A stretch of DNA of 64,000 bases from Idiomarina tyrosinivorans. GTDB lineage: Bacteria > Pseudomonadota > Gammaproteobacteria > Enterobacterales > Alteromonadaceae. Positions 1-8,345 of the stretch are shown here, in pieces. The stretch covers positions 62,001 through 126,000 of the forward strand of contig NZ_PIQH01000006.1 of the NCBI RefSeq assembly GCF_003987475.1, in the 5' to 3' direction. The position numbers were made by a program, and so were the translations under genes. The stretch's first letter is position 1, and the number at the start of each line of letters is the position of its first letter. The notes under the pieces were generated by a model. That model ran no database searches and was not told the origin of the DNA. It saw only the letters and a program-made list of their open reading frames with translations.

Positions 1-1
1 C

Positions 2-1789
2 ACGTCGACACCGCAAAACGTTCCGACGGTCACTGTTGCTGAGCAACCAAGCGACTATTCCAGTGATTACTGGTTGCAGCAAGCTCGTCAAGCCAGCACT
101 TCACCACAGCAGTATCACGCCTTTGTTGAAGCTAGCTTAGCATTCGAGAGCGAAGGTTTATGGCAACAAGCAGCGGCAGTACTGTCACAGCTTAATCCTA
201 ACGGTATGAGTCCGAGCGATGCCAGCCGCTACCACCTAGCCTATGCGCGTTGGGCCTATTCGCAAAGCGACTGGGATACGGTTGTGCAACAATTAGCGCC
301 GCGCACGGAACAGTTCCTGACCAAACAAAGCCGAGCGGAAGTTCTGGCATTGCTGAGTTCTGCCAGTCTTAATCGTGGTGACTACTGGCGTTCACTCACC
401 TGGCAAATTCAGGCGCAACGTTATCAAGATAACGATGCCGAGCAACAATTCATCACGCTTTGGCAAATAGCCCGTCAAGTCACCCGCAAGCAACTGCCCG
501 AAATCGTACCCAACGACTACGATAGCGCGGGTTGGTGGCGGCTACTGGTCAACCTTCACCGTGCCATTGAACAGCCGCAACAGCGCGCAACGCTATTGCA
601 ACAATGGTTGGATAGTTATAGCGACCACTTGGCGGCCAATTTTGTGAAACAACGTTTTGGCGATTGGCTCACTCCGACAGTACAACAACAGCAATGGGTT
701 GCACTACTACCGTTAAGCGGACGGTACCAAAGCCAAGGAGAAATGATCCGCGACGGTATTGTTGCAGCACTTGCAGACCATCCGGACGTCGCCGAGCGGG
801 TGGAAGTGCAATTCGTAGATACCCAGCAACAAGGTACCGAACAACAGCGCGAACTCATCCAATCGCTAGGACCACAACTCATTATTGGGCCGTTACTGAA
901 AGAACAAATCGGACATTGGGTGCAACAGCCAGTGGTCGGCGTACCTCATCTTATGCTCAACGAGCTTGATGACTATCCAAGCGATAGCCCCGCGACACAA
1001 ACGCAGTGGTTCTATGCCTTGGACCCAGAAGATGAAGCAAACCAGGCGAGCACGTTACTGGCAACTCAGCAATTTGCCGACCCATTGGTTTTTGCTCCCA
1101 AAACTGGGTTTGGCGAACGCCTAGTCACCGCCTTTCAAAACACTCGCTTGGAATTCGGCGATGACGCCGCAGAGACAGCATATTACCAATCGACAGAGGA
1201 CATGAAGCAACAAGTCCAAAAGCACCTAGGGATTAGTGCCAGTCAAGCACGCATCCAGCAAGTAAAAATTGCCGCCGGTGAAGAGGAAATTTTTAATCAG
1301 CCACGAAGCCGTGCTGATATTGGTTCAATTTACACGCCTGCTTCGGTCGAGCAAACACGCTTGTTAAAGCCCTTTATTGATGTCAACGTAAGTCCGTTTA
1401 TGACACCGATTCCCGTGTTCGCCTCGTCGGCTAGCCATGACTCGGCCATTAACCGGCTCAGCGAAAACGATTTACGCGGCGTGACTTTTACCGAAATTCC
1501 CGCGTTGCTCCCGAATTCGCATGGCTATGAGCAGTTGAAAACATTTATGCGCTTGCGTCCAAGCGTTGGAATAGCTTTAGCTCGTCTAACCGCAATGGGT
1601 TATGACGCAGTCTCTTTAGGGCGAAGACTACCATTAATGCAACAAGTGCCTGGCTACCACTATCAAGGGCTAACTGGGGAGCTCGCTATTGGCACTCAAA
1701 GGAATAGCCACGTAGTAGGCCGCACCCTCGCTTGGGGACAGTTCGGACAACATATGATTGAAACAGTAGACAACCCGAGTGCACAATAA
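2..1789 (+). CDS. lpoA: Penicillin-binding protein activator LpoA (5' partial)
   Basis: Outer-membrane lipoprotein that reaches through the peptidoglycan to activate the bifunctional synthase PBP1A. The reading frame is open to the first bases of the window, so the lipoprotein signal and the first residues (roughly 80, by comparison with the 678-residue E. coli protein) are missing; 595 residues are present. The N-terminal part is helical and TPR-like (for example LWQQAAAVLSQLNP), and from about residue 230 the chain shows a periplasmic-binding-protein fold beginning WVALLPLSGRYQSQGEMIRDG. The apparent TTG at 74 is internal and not a start. It overlaps yraN by 11 bases, and the order lpoA-yraN-diaA-dolP is the conserved gammaproteobacterial one, which supports the name. 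Confidence 0.93.
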   Translation, partial: TSTPQNVPTVTVAEQPSDYSSDYWLQQARQASTSPQQYHAFVEASLAFESEGLWQQAAAVLSQLNPNGMSPSDASRYHLAYARWAYSQSDWDTVVQQLAPRTEQFLTKQSRAEVLALLSSASLNRGDYWRSLTWQIQAQRYQDNDAEQQFITLWQIARQVTRKQLPEIVPNDYDSAGWWRLLVNLHRAIEQPQQRATLLQQWLDSYSDHLAANFVKQRFGDWLTPTVQQQQWVALLPLSGRYQSQGEMIRDGIVAALADHPDVAERVEVQFVDTQQQGTEQQRELIQSLGPQLIIGPLLKEQIGHWVQQPVVGVPHLMLNELDDYPSDSPATQTQWFYALDPEDEANQASTLLATQQFADPLVFAPKTGFGERLVTAFQNTRLEFGDDAAETAYYQSTEDMKQQVQKHLGISASQARIQQVKIAAGEEEIFNQPRSRADIGSIYTPASVEQTRLLKPFIDVNVSPFMTPIPVFASSASHDSAINRLSENDLRGVTFTEIPALLPNSHGYEQLKTFMRLRPSVGIALARLTAMGYDAVSLGRRLPLMQQVPGYHYQGLTGELAIGTQRNSHVVGRTLAWGQFGQHMIETVDNPSAQ

Positions 1790-2129
1790 AAAGCGGGGTA
1801 ACCTTGGCGAGCAACGAGCTTGCCAGTTGTTACAGAGTCAAGCTATTCGAATTGTTGAGCGCAATTTTCGCACCCCACGCGGAGAAATTGATATTATCGC
1901 TAGAGACGAAGACACCTGGGTTTTTATCGAAGTAAAATTTCGCCAAGATGCCGACTTTGCCGAAGTACTCAGCCAAATTAGTCACGCTCAGTTGGCTCGA
2001 ATAAAAACAGCCGCGCGCTATTATTTGCTCAACAAACGTATTGCTGAGCACCTATGTCATATTCGCTTCGACGTTATAACGGTAACGGTAGAGCCAGAAC
2101 ATATTGAATGGTTTAAGGATGCCTTTTAA
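1779..2129 (+). CDS. yraN: UPF0102 protein YraN
   Basis: Small protein of the UPF0102 family with a restriction-endonuclease-like fold; its role is not settled. The family signature is clear: GEQRACQLLQ near the N-terminus, then RNFRTPRGEIDIIARD and FIEVKFR, in which E-x(n)-D-x(n)-ExK matches the metal-binding pattern of PD-(D/E)XK nucleases. It is 116 residues, normal for the family. The start is GTG at 1779, inside the end of lpoA, because no later start would keep the N-terminal helix. The ribosome site is weak, so translation may be coupled to lpoA. Confidence 0.92.
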   Translation: MHNKKRGNLGEQRACQLLQSQAIRIVERNFRTPRGEIDIIARDEDTWVFIEVKFRQDADFAEVLSQISHAQLARIKTAARYYLLNKRIAEHLCHIRFDVITVTVEPEHIEWFKDAF

Positions 2130-2132
2130 TTC

Positions 2133-2681
2133 ATGACCAATGATGCACTGAAAGCGCTTTTTACGGAAAGCATTCAAACCCAAATTTCGGCGGTAGAAAC
2201 CCTCCAAGAGCCGGTTTCCCGTGCGGTCGAACTCTTCGTTGAACGGCTTTTGCAGGGGCAACGTGTCTACTGCTGTGGCGAAGCTGGTGGTGCATTCGTT
2301 GCCAGCCAATTCGTTCGATTGATGACTGATGGAATGAAGCTTGACCGGCCCCCTTTCCCGACCATCCATCTCGACCAGTCTAAGGCTAGACAAGTCAATG
2401 CGCTCGGGCAGGCCGGCGACGTACTGCTAGTGGTTGCAAACCATCCAGACTCAGAACTCATGACCAACATTATGGAAGCGGCTTTAAGCCGACAAATGGT
2501 AATAGTTGCGTTAACTTGCGAAACTGATGACGCCATCGCTGGTCTATTAGGAGCCAACGACGTAGAAATTCGGATTCCGTCTCGGAATCCATCGCGGGTT
2601 ATTGAGAACCAACTATTAGTTGTGCATTGTTTAGCTGAATTAGTAGAAGCGCGAATTTTCCCACAGGAGCACGAAGGCTAA
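2133..2681 (+). CDS. diaA: SIS-domain DnaA initiator-associating protein DiaA
   Basis: Single SIS (sugar isomerase) domain protein of 182 residues. In E. coli DiaA forms a tetramer that binds DnaA and promotes orderly assembly at oriC; it descends from phosphoheptose isomerase GmhA. The SIS phosphosugar loop appears here as CCGEAGGAFVASQF instead of the common GNGGSA form, and the chain ends with the ENQLLVVHCLAELVE helix of the family. Position between yraN and dolP favours DiaA over GmhA. It starts three bases after yraN and its TAA overlaps the dolP ATG by one base. GmhA activity cannot be excluded from sequence alone. Confidence 0.85.
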   Translation: MTNDALKALFTESIQTQISAVETLQEPVSRAVELFVERLLQGQRVYCCGEAGGAFVASQFVRLMTDGMKLDRPPFPTIHLDQSKARQVNALGQAGDVLLVVANHPDSELMTNIMEAALSRQMVIVALTCETDDAIAGLLGANDVEIRIPSRNPSRVIENQLLVVHCLAELVEARIFPQEHEG

Positions 2682-3262
2682 TGAAAAATAAACTGACTTT
2701 GCTGTTTGCTGGGCTTGTGGCCTTATCACAATTGCAAGGATGCGCGGTGGCATTGGTTGGTGCTACTGCGGTGGGTGTGTCAGCGGCGCAAGATCCGCGT
2801 AGCATCGGTTCACAGATCGATGACCAAGGCTTAGAAATGGCAATCGGCAAAGTGTATAACCAAACGCCTGCGCTAGCTCAGGAGAATATCTCTGTTATTG
2901 CCTACAATCGTAACATCCTGCTGGTTGGCCAGGTCAGTGAGGCCTCACTGAGTCGACAGGCGGAAGAGATTGCTCGCGATACCGATAATGTCGACAAAGT
3001 CTTCAACCAGCTGCGGGTCGGTAATCAGGTGTCAGCAACCACGTCCGCACATGATGCCTGGCTAACCAGTAAGGTTAAAGTGTCATTATTTAACGATGAC
3101 GACTTTGATAGCAGCAATGTAAAAGTGGTTACCGAAAATAGCGAAGTTTTTCTATTAGGTAAGGTTACTGAGGACGAAGCCGACAAAGCGGTGGCTATGG
3201 CGCGAAATATTGATGGCGTGCGTCGCGTCATTACCGCATTCACCATTGTTGACCACCACTAG
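2681..3262 (+). CDS. dolP: Division and outer-membrane stress lipoprotein DolP (YraP), dual BON domain
   Basis: Outer-membrane lipoprotein made of two BON domains, which in E. coli binds anionic phospholipid at the division site and helps maintain outer-membrane integrity. The signal peptide ends with the lipobox LQGC, with Cys21 as the acylated residue. BON domain 1 covers about residues 45-115 and contains NRNILLVGQV; BON domain 2 covers about 120-192 and contains NSEVFLLGKVTEDEAD. The length of 193 residues equals the usual size. It is the last gene of the lpoA group and ends 16 bases from the convergent sspB. Confidence 0.93.
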   Translation: MKNKLTLLFAGLVALSQLQGCAVALVGATAVGVSAAQDPRSIGSQIDDQGLEMAIGKVYNQTPALAQENISVIAYNRNILLVGQVSEASLSRQAEEIARDTDNVDKVFNQLRVGNQVSATTSAHDAWLTSKVKVSLFNDDDFDSSNVKVVTENSEVFLLGKVTEDEADKAVAMARNIDGVRRVITAFTIVDHH

Positions 3263-3278
3263 ACAGTCAACAACGCGG

Positions 3279-3764
3279 TTACTTAATTACTTTGAGATTC
3301 GGTCGCTTTTTCGTTTTGTTTGGCTCTTCTGAAGACGTTTGCGATGGACGCTCGTCGTCGACGCCGCCATCGACCGTTTCTAAATTAGGCGACGATGATA
3401 GCTGTTGCTCGTCCGCGTCATCCACTTCGCTGACAGCAATAGCGCCATCCAGCTCTGGCTCAGCCTCAAACATTGCTCCAGCACCATTCTCACGCGCATA
3501 AATTGCTAACGCTGCACTCATAGGCACGATGACCTGCATCGGCTTGCCGCCAAAGCGTGCATTAAAACGCACCTCGTCGTCGAGCAGTTGCAAGCCAGCA
3601 ACCGCTGAGGTGGAGATATTCAATACGATTTGACCGTCGGAGACGAAGTCTTGCGGCACCTTGGTGCCCGGAATAGTGGCATCGACCACCAAGTGTGGCG
3701 TCAACTGATTGTCTAAAATCCAATCGTATAACGCTCTTAACAAGTAGGGACGTTTTGGTTTCAT
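3279..3764 (-). CDS. sspB: ClpXP protease specificity-enhancing factor SspB
   Basis: Adaptor that brings ssrA-tagged proteins to ClpXP. The N-terminal dimer and substrate-binding domain (about residues 1-110) has the typical opening KPKRPYLLRALYDWILDN and the segment DDEVRFNARFGG. A long acidic, poorly ordered linker follows, and the C-terminal PNLKVIK is the ClpX zinc-binding-domain docking tail. The start is ATG at 3764, preceded by GGAAGCT. A TTG nine bases further upstream is possible but lies over that ribosome site. 161 residues. It follows sspA as usual in gammaproteobacteria. Confidence 0.95.
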   Translation of the reverse strand: MKPKRPYLLRALYDWILDNQLTPHLVVDATIPGTKVPQDFVSDGQIVLNISTSAVAGLQLLDDEVRFNARFGGKPMQVIVPMSAALAIYARENGAGAMFEAEPELDGAIAVSEVDDADEQQLSSSPNLETVDGGVDDERPSQTSSEEPNKTKKRPNLKVIK

Positions 3765-3792
3765 AGCTTCCAAGTGTAGCTAACAGGCGCGC

Positions 3793-4422
3793 TTAGCGCG
3801 CCAATTCGCGTTCGACATCGGTTAACGATTGCTGGAACGAATCACGCTCGAACAAACGTACCATGTAAGCTTTGATTTCTTTCGAGCCCGCGCCCTCAAG
3901 ATTAATGCCGTAAGCCGGTAAACGCCATAACAGAGGTGCCAAGTAGCAATCTACCAAGCTAAATTCTTCACTCATAAAGTACGGTGCGTCGGCAAATACA
4001 GGCGCCAATGCCAATAAGCCTTCCTGCAATTCTTGCCGCGCTGTAGCCGCATCAGAGCCACCAGCAATTATACGGTCAGCGAGTGCGTACCAGTCGCGCT
4101 CGATACGATACATCATGAGTCGTGAGGTACCACGGGCAACTGGGTAGACCGGCATTAACGGTGGATGCGGAAAACGCTCGTCTAAATATTCGATGATGAT
4201 ATGCGCGTTGTACAACACCAACTCTCTGTCCACCAGCGTTGGTGACGCGTCAGAGTATGGATTCAGCTGCAACAAATCTTCCGGTTTGTTATCACTGTCA
4301 ACGTAACTAATCTCAACGCCAACGCCTTTTTCAGCAAGGACGATGCGAACCTGATGACTCTTTAAGTCATCTTTGCCAGAGTACAGTGTCATCACTGAAC
4401 GCTTATTCGCTGCAACCGCCAT
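3793..4422 (-). CDS. sspA: Stringent starvation protein A
   Basis: Glutathione-S-transferase-fold protein that binds RNA polymerase holoenzyme and reprograms transcription during starvation and acid stress. The thioredoxin-like domain (about residues 10-88) begins RSVMTLYSGKDDLKSHQVR, and the helical domain runs to residue 209. The N-terminal domain has NPYSDASPTLVDREL, where classic members carry NPxxxVPTL. Length is standard. It lies between sspB and the petABC operon, and a hairpin at 4450-4471 separates it from petC, so it may have its own promoter or depend on readthrough. Confidence 0.95.
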   Translation of the reverse strand: MAVAANKRSVMTLYSGKDDLKSHQVRIVLAEKGVGVEISYVDSDNKPEDLLQLNPYSDASPTLVDRELVLYNAHIIIEYLDERFPHPPLMPVYPVARGTSRLMMYRIERDWYALADRIIAGGSDAATARQELQEGLLALAPVFADAPYFMSEEFSLVDCYLAPLLWRLPAYGINLEGAGSKEIKAYMVRLFERDSFQQSLTDVERELAR

Positions 4423-4449
4423 TCATTTCTCCAGATTTCATCAATAGCA

Positions 4450-4471
4450 AAGGGGCGTAAAATCGCCCCTT
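4450..4471 (-). terminator. Hairpin between petC and sspA, probable terminator of petABC
   Basis: A perfect 8-base-pair stem, AAGGGGCG paired with CGCCCCTT, with a 6-base loop lies in the gap of 75 bases between the petC stop and the sspA start. The T-tract is short on the minus strand (CTTTGC) and somewhat better on the plus strand, so it may be a partial terminator. It also sits in the sspA leader. Confidence 0.6.
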
Positions 4472-4497
4472 ATATACTTTTCCAGACTAACCTATTG

Positions 4498-5232
4498 TTA
4501 TTTCAGGTCTTTCCAGAATTCTTTTTTCAGTAACCAAGCCAAGATAGTAAATACCAGCAAGAAGCCGAATACGTACCAACCGATGCGACGCTGTTCTAAT
4601 TTCATTGGTTCAGCCATGTAAACCAAGAAGTTGGTAATATCTAGTGTCGCTTGATCATATTCGCTTGGACTTAGACGGCCACTGCCATCCGATTTTAAGC
4701 CAACGTAAACGTCTTTCATTTCCCCGTCGACCATACGTTCTTCGTACGCCTTAGTTGGCACACCTTGCAATTCTTGCAATACGTGTGGCATACCAACGTT
4801 CGGGAATACTACGTTGTTCACTCCCCAAGGGCGAGAGTCATCGACGTAAAACGAACGCAGATAGGTATAAACCCAATCTTTACCACGAACGCGGATCACG
4901 TTAGTCAAGTCAGGTGGCGGATTACCAAACCACTTGCCTGCCTCTTCTGCAGGCATGTTATTAGTTATCAAGTCACCTTTTTTGTGTCCTGTAAATTGAA
5001 GATACTTTTGTCCCAACTCTTCGGGAATACCTAAGTCTTCAAAGGTTTGGTTATAACGCTGATACTTAAGTGAGTGGCAACCTAAACAATAGTTCATAAA
5101 TAATTGCGCACCACGCTGCAGGGAGGCCTTGTTGTGCAAATCGACCTTTGCTTCGTCGAGCGGAATATCCGACTCTGACGCGAACGCCAGAGCGGGAATT
5201 ACCGCTAATAATGCTAGTAAAAACTGTCTCAT
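4498..5232 (-). CDS. petC: Ubiquinol-cytochrome c reductase, cytochrome c1 subunit
   Basis: Membrane-anchored c-type cytochrome of complex III that passes electrons from the Rieske protein to soluble cytochrome c. It has an N-terminal signal peptide (about residues 1-18), the haem attachment motif CLGCH at 49-53, a GMPHVL segment near the expected methionine ligand region, and one C-terminal membrane anchor (IGWYVFGFLLVFTILAWLL) followed by basic residues that stay in the cytoplasm. I place the start at ATG 5232, which overlaps the petB stop as TGATG; a GTG one codon upstream is also in frame. 244 residues. Confidence 0.96.
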   Translation of the reverse strand: MRQFLLALLAVIPALAFASESDIPLDEAKVDLHNKASLQRGAQLFMNYCLGCHSLKYQRYNQTFEDLGIPEELGQKYLQFTGHKKGDLITNNMPAEEAGKWFGNPPPDLTNVIRVRGKDWVYTYLRSFYVDDSRPWGVNNVVFPNVGMPHVLQELQGVPTKAYEERMVDGEMKDVYVGLKSDGSGRLSPSEYDQATLDITNFLVYMAEPMKLEQRRIGWYVFGFLLVFTILAWLLKKEFWKDLK

Positions 5233-6497
5233 CACTTGGTCACCCTTTCTGGTACCGGCTTGGTTTTCTCGCGTTTACTGTAAAAGAACAACAGCACGAA
5301 GAACGCGAAATACAAGAAAGTAAAGATTCGTGCAAACATCGTTGACGTTGGTGTCGCCGGTTGTGTACCGAGATAACCCAACACCAAGAACGCCACGGCA
5401 AACATCGCAATATTTAGCTTATGTAATGCCGAACGATAACGAATCGAGCGAACACGGCAACGATCGAGCCATGGCAGTAGTGCCAGCAACACAATCGAAG
5501 CAAACATCAAGATAACCCCAAACAATTTGTCTGGAACCGCACGCAAAATCGCATAGAACGGTGTGAAGTACCATACCGGAGCAATGTGCGGAGGGGTCTT
5601 CAACGGGTTCGCTGGTTCAAAGTTAGGTGGCTCAAGGAAGAAGCCGCCAACTTCTGGGTTAAAGAAGATGACATAACAGAACAAGAACAAGAAGATGCCA
5701 ATACCCACTAAGTCTTTCACCACGTAGTACGGATAAAACGGAATTGCATCGGCAATATCGTACTTCTTAGTGAAGCGTTCGTGGAATTTGAACTTCGGTT
5801 TCTCGTCGTCTGGGATAGACCCTTTCGGATGTTTAATGGGAACGCCATCTGGGTTGTTCGAACCCACTTCGTGTAACGCAATGATGTGTAAGAACACCAA
5901 AATAACCAACACTAATGGCAAGGCAATAACATGCAAGGCAAAGAAACGGTTTAACGTCGCCCCAGAGATGACGTAGTCACCTCGAATCCACAACGTGAGG
6001 TCGTCACCAATGCCAGGAATTGCCCCAAACAAGGAAATAATAACCTGCGCGCCCCAATATGACATCTGTCCCCACGGCAGCAAGTAGCCCATAAAGGCTT
6101 CTGCCATTAATGCCAAGAAGATGAACATACCGAACAACCACAACAACTCACGCGGCTTCTGATAAGAACCGTAGAGCATGCCACGGAACATATGCAGGTA
6201 AACCACAATAAAGAATGCCGACGCTCCAGTTGAATGCATATAACGCAATAGCCAACCATAGTCGACATCACGCATAATGTATTCGACAGAGGCAAACGCC
6301 CCATCAGACGTCGGTACATAGTTCATTGTTAACCAAATACCGGTCAGGATTTGGTTAACGAGCACTAGCATTGCCAGTACGCCAAACAAATACCAAAAGT
6401 TAAAGTTTTTGGGAGCAGGATATTGCGCGAGGTGGATATTCCACGTTTTTGTCATTGGGATGCGCGCATCCATCCACTCTTGAAGTCGCTTAAACAT
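5232..6497 (-). CDS. petB: Ubiquinol-cytochrome c reductase, cytochrome b subunit
   Basis: Membrane core of the bc1 complex with two haems b and the Qo and Qi quinone sites. The four haem-ligand histidines are visible as H88 and H102 (helix B) and H189 and H204 (helix D). Eight membrane helices can be drawn, and 421 residues is normal. The Qo-site motif, PEWY in mitochondria and alphaproteobacteria, reads PVWY at residues 307-310, so the well-studied glutamate is a valine. It overlaps petA by one base (TAATG) and petC by one base (TGATG), which indicates coupled translation. Confidence 0.97.
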   Translation of the reverse strand: MFKRLQEWMDARIPMTKTWNIHLAQYPAPKNFNFWYLFGVLAMLVLVNQILTGIWLTMNYVPTSDGAFASVEYIMRDVDYGWLLRYMHSTGASAFFIVVYLHMFRGMLYGSYQKPRELLWLFGMFIFLALMAEAFMGYLLPWGQMSYWGAQVIISLFGAIPGIGDDLTLWIRGDYVISGATLNRFFALHVIALPLVLVILVFLHIIALHEVGSNNPDGVPIKHPKGSIPDDEKPKFKFHERFTKKYDIADAIPFYPYYVVKDLVGIGIFLFLFCYVIFFNPEVGGFFLEPPNFEPANPLKTPPHIAPVWYFTPFYAILRAVPDKLFGVILMFASIVLLALLPWLDRCRVRSIRYRSALHKLNIAMFAVAFLVLGYLGTQPATPTSTMFARIFTFLYFAFFVLLFFYSKREKTKPVPERVTK

Positions 6498-7087
6498 TAC
6501 GCTTGCCCCTTGTCCTTACCGACAAGAATGGTCTCGTCGTCTTCATAGTAGTGTGGAGGAACCACTAAGTTCAATGGTGCAGGAACGCCTTCAAATACTC
6601 GCCCAGCAATATCGTACATTGAACCGTGACATGGACAGAAGAAACCAGCGTGAACGCCTTCAATATGCTCTTCCATCTCGGTTGGCACATAAGACGGTGA
6701 ACAACCTAAATGCGTACAAATACCCACTGCAACTAAATACTCTTTCTTGATTGAGCGATAGCGGTTCTTCGCATAAGGCGGTTGTTGAGGCTCTTCGGAA
6801 TGTGGATCGCGTAGACGATCCTCATGGTCATCCAAACCTTCAAGCATCGAGTCGGTGCGGCGAACAACCCATACAGGTTGACCACGCCACTTAACTCGGA
6901 GCATTTGACCAGGTTCAGCCTTGCTAATGTTAACTTCTACCGGGGCACCGGCATTTTTCGCGCGTGCACTTGGGTTCCAAGATGCAATGAAAGGAACGGC
7001 CACACCAACCGCTCCGGCCGCACCTACTACAGAAGTAGCGACGGTCAGAAAGCGACGACGGCCTTTATCTACGGGCGCATTGCTCAT
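6497..7087 (-). CDS. petA: Ubiquinol-cytochrome c reductase, Rieske iron-sulfur subunit
   Basis: Carries the 2Fe-2S cluster that takes the first electron from ubiquinol at the Qo site. The cluster-binding motifs are CTHLGC and CPCHGS. The N-terminus has a twin-arginine signal-anchor, RRRFLTVATSVVG, followed by a hydrophobic stretch that stays in the membrane. The start is ATG at 7087, giving 196 residues, because the Tat motif then lies 10 residues from the start; the open frame continues upstream without family similarity. First gene of petABC. Confidence 0.96.
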   Translation of the reverse strand: MSNAPVDKGRRRFLTVATSVVGAAGAVGVAVPFIASWNPSARAKNAGAPVEVNISKAEPGQMLRVKWRGQPVWVVRRTDSMLEGLDDHEDRLRDPHSEEPQQPPYAKNRYRSIKKEYLVAVGICTHLGCSPSYVPTEMEEHIEGVHAGFFCPCHGSMYDIAGRVFEGVPAPLNLVVPPHYYEDDETILVGKDKGQA

Positions 7088-7187
7088 CCACTTATTCTCC
7101 GTTTTGGACGCCCCGCGGTGCGTCGCCGCGGGATCGGGAATTTGCTGCTGCAACCCCCATAAAGAGGGTGATAGAAAATGCCTTGAG

Positions 7188-7216
7188 ATGATAAAGAAAA
7201 GCCCTAGTTTTTACAA
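7188..7216 (-). promoter_or_regulatory. Probable sigma-70 promoter of petABC
   Basis: On the minus strand TTGTAA (7211-7216) and TATCAT (7188-7193) are separated by exactly 17 bases, matching 4 of 6 and 5 of 6 consensus positions. It lies between the rpsI terminator and petA, about 100 bases upstream of the petA ATG, where the bc1 operon needs its own promoter. Confidence 0.6.
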
Positions 7217-7259
7217 GGCAAAATCCATTCCGACAGTAAATTTGTTCGTGAACAGACAT

Positions 7260-7289
7260 AAAAAAAGCCCGCTGAATCGCGGGCTTTTT
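7260..7289 (-). terminator. Rho-independent terminator of rplM-rpsI
   Basis: Stem GCCCGC/GCGGGC with a 6-base loop, flanked on the minus strand by AAAAA before and a run of seven T after. It begins 17 bases after the rpsI stop, a textbook position for ending the ribosomal protein operon before petABC. Confidence 0.9.
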
Positions 7290-7305
7290 GCACAAAACGG
7301 TAAAA

Positions 7306-7698
7306 TTAACGTTTTGAGAATTGAGGACGCTTACGAGCTTTGTGCAAGCCGATTTTCTTACGTTCAACTTGACGTGCATCACGGGTAACGTAACCCGCTT
7401 TACGTAATTCGCCGCGTAACGCTTCGTCGTATTGCATCAATGCGCGAGTGATGCCGTGACGAACTGCGCCAGCTTGTCCTGTAGTACCACCACCAGAAAC
7501 GGTGATGTGCAGGTCGAATTTATCTGTCATTTCTACCAACTCAAGTGGTTGACGAACAACCATTTGTGCCGTTTCACGACCGAAGTATTCTTCCAATGAA
7601 CGGTTGTTGATTTGGATGTTACCGCTACCAGGGCGCAAGAACACGCGTGCCGTGGAGTTTTTGCGGCGTCCAGTACCGTAGTATTGAGTATCTGCCAT
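7306..7698 (-). CDS. rpsI: 30S ribosomal protein S9
   Basis: Small-subunit protein of the 30S head whose C-terminal tail reaches the P-site tRNA. The start [20 protein letters not shown], the central [19 protein letters not shown] and the terminal KRPQFSKR are invariant S9 features. 130 residues is exact for the family. It follows rplM with 17 bases between, and a strong terminator follows. Confidence 0.99.
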   Translation of the reverse strand: MADTQYYGTGRRKNSTARVFLRPGSGNIQINNRSLEEYFGRETAQMVVRQPLELVEMTDKFDLHITVSGGGTTGQAGAVRHGITRALMQYDEALRGELRKAGYVTRDARQVERKKIGLHKARKRPQFSKR

Positions 7699-7715
7699 AA
7701 TATTCTTGCTCCGCC

Positions 7716-8144
7716 TTAAATATCCAGTGGTTTAGGTTGTTGCGCTGTATGGTTGTGCTCTGCACCAGCGTAAACTTTCAGTTTGCGGAACATTGCGCGA
7801 CCTAAAGGACCGCGTGGCAACATGCCTTTTACCGCTTTCTGAATGACCATTTCTGGCTTCTTGTCGATCAACTTTTCGAAGCTGATTGACTTGATACCAC
7901 CTGGATAACCGGTGTGCGCGTAGTACATTTTGTCTTTCGCTTTGTTACCTGTTACCGCAACTTTCTCAGCGTTGACGACTACGATGTAATCACCGGTATC
8001 GACGTGAGGCGTGTACTCTGGCTTATGCTTACCACGCAGGCGACGCGCGATTTCAGTCGCGATACGACCTAGCGTTTTGCCTTCTGCGTCAACAATGTAC
8101 CAGTCGCGCTTCACTGTTTCTGGCTTTGCTACAAATGTTTTCAT
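7716..8144 (-). CDS. rplM: 50S ribosomal protein L13
   Basis: Early-assembly large-subunit protein. [40 protein letters not shown] and the [20 protein letters not shown] segment are diagnostic; 142 residues is the usual length. First gene of the rplM-rpsI operon. In E. coli L13 represses its own operon through the mRNA leader, and a leader of about 150 bases is present here too. Confidence 0.99.
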   Translation of the reverse strand: MKTFVAKPETVKRDWYIVDAEGKTLGRIATEIARRLRGKHKPEYTPHVDTGDYIVVVNAEKVAVTGNKAKDKMYYAHTGYPGGIKSISFEKLIDKKPEMVIQKAVKGMLPRGPLGRAMFRKLKVYAGAEHNHTAQQPKPLDI

Positions 8145-8298
8145 TACCTAAAACCTTTAAAAAAATGTTCACGGACAGTAATTCCGGGCTTCCCCGCGAA
8201 TCACAACAATAAAAAAATGAATAAAATCATTTAGTTATTTGCTGCAACCAGTGCTCCGACTCGCGCCGATGCAATGGACTGTAACGTGGGCTGCGCGG
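8145..8298 (-). promoter_or_regulatory. 5' leader of rplM-rpsI mRNA, possible L13 feedback site
   Basis: About 150 untranslated bases separate the promoter from the rplM ATG. On the minus strand it holds a weak AT-rich stem, AAATGA/TCATTT (8215-8220 with 8227-8232), followed by a T-run, which could act as an attenuator, and a small CGGG-GAAG-CCCG hairpin nearer the start. Autogenous control by L13 is established in E. coli; that it acts on these structures is inference. Confidence 0.4.
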
Positions 8299-8327
8299 AT
8301 TATACGAAAAACCCGTTTAAAGATCAC
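8299..8327 (-). promoter_or_regulatory. Probable sigma-70 promoter of rplM-rpsI
   Basis: Perfect -10 TATAAT (8299-8304) with GTGATC 17 bases upstream (8322-8327). The -10 is followed by a GC-rich discriminator, CCGCGC, as is typical of promoters under stringent (ppGpp/DksA) control of ribosome synthesis. Confidence 0.75.
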
Positions 8328-8345
8328 GCACTTTTTCCGATTCCA

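Noticed and set aside
4756-4777. TGGCAC followed by TTGCA, resembling a sigma-54 promoter
   Set aside because: The spacing (3 or 12 bases) is not the required 5, and the site is inside petC with no gene start nearby.
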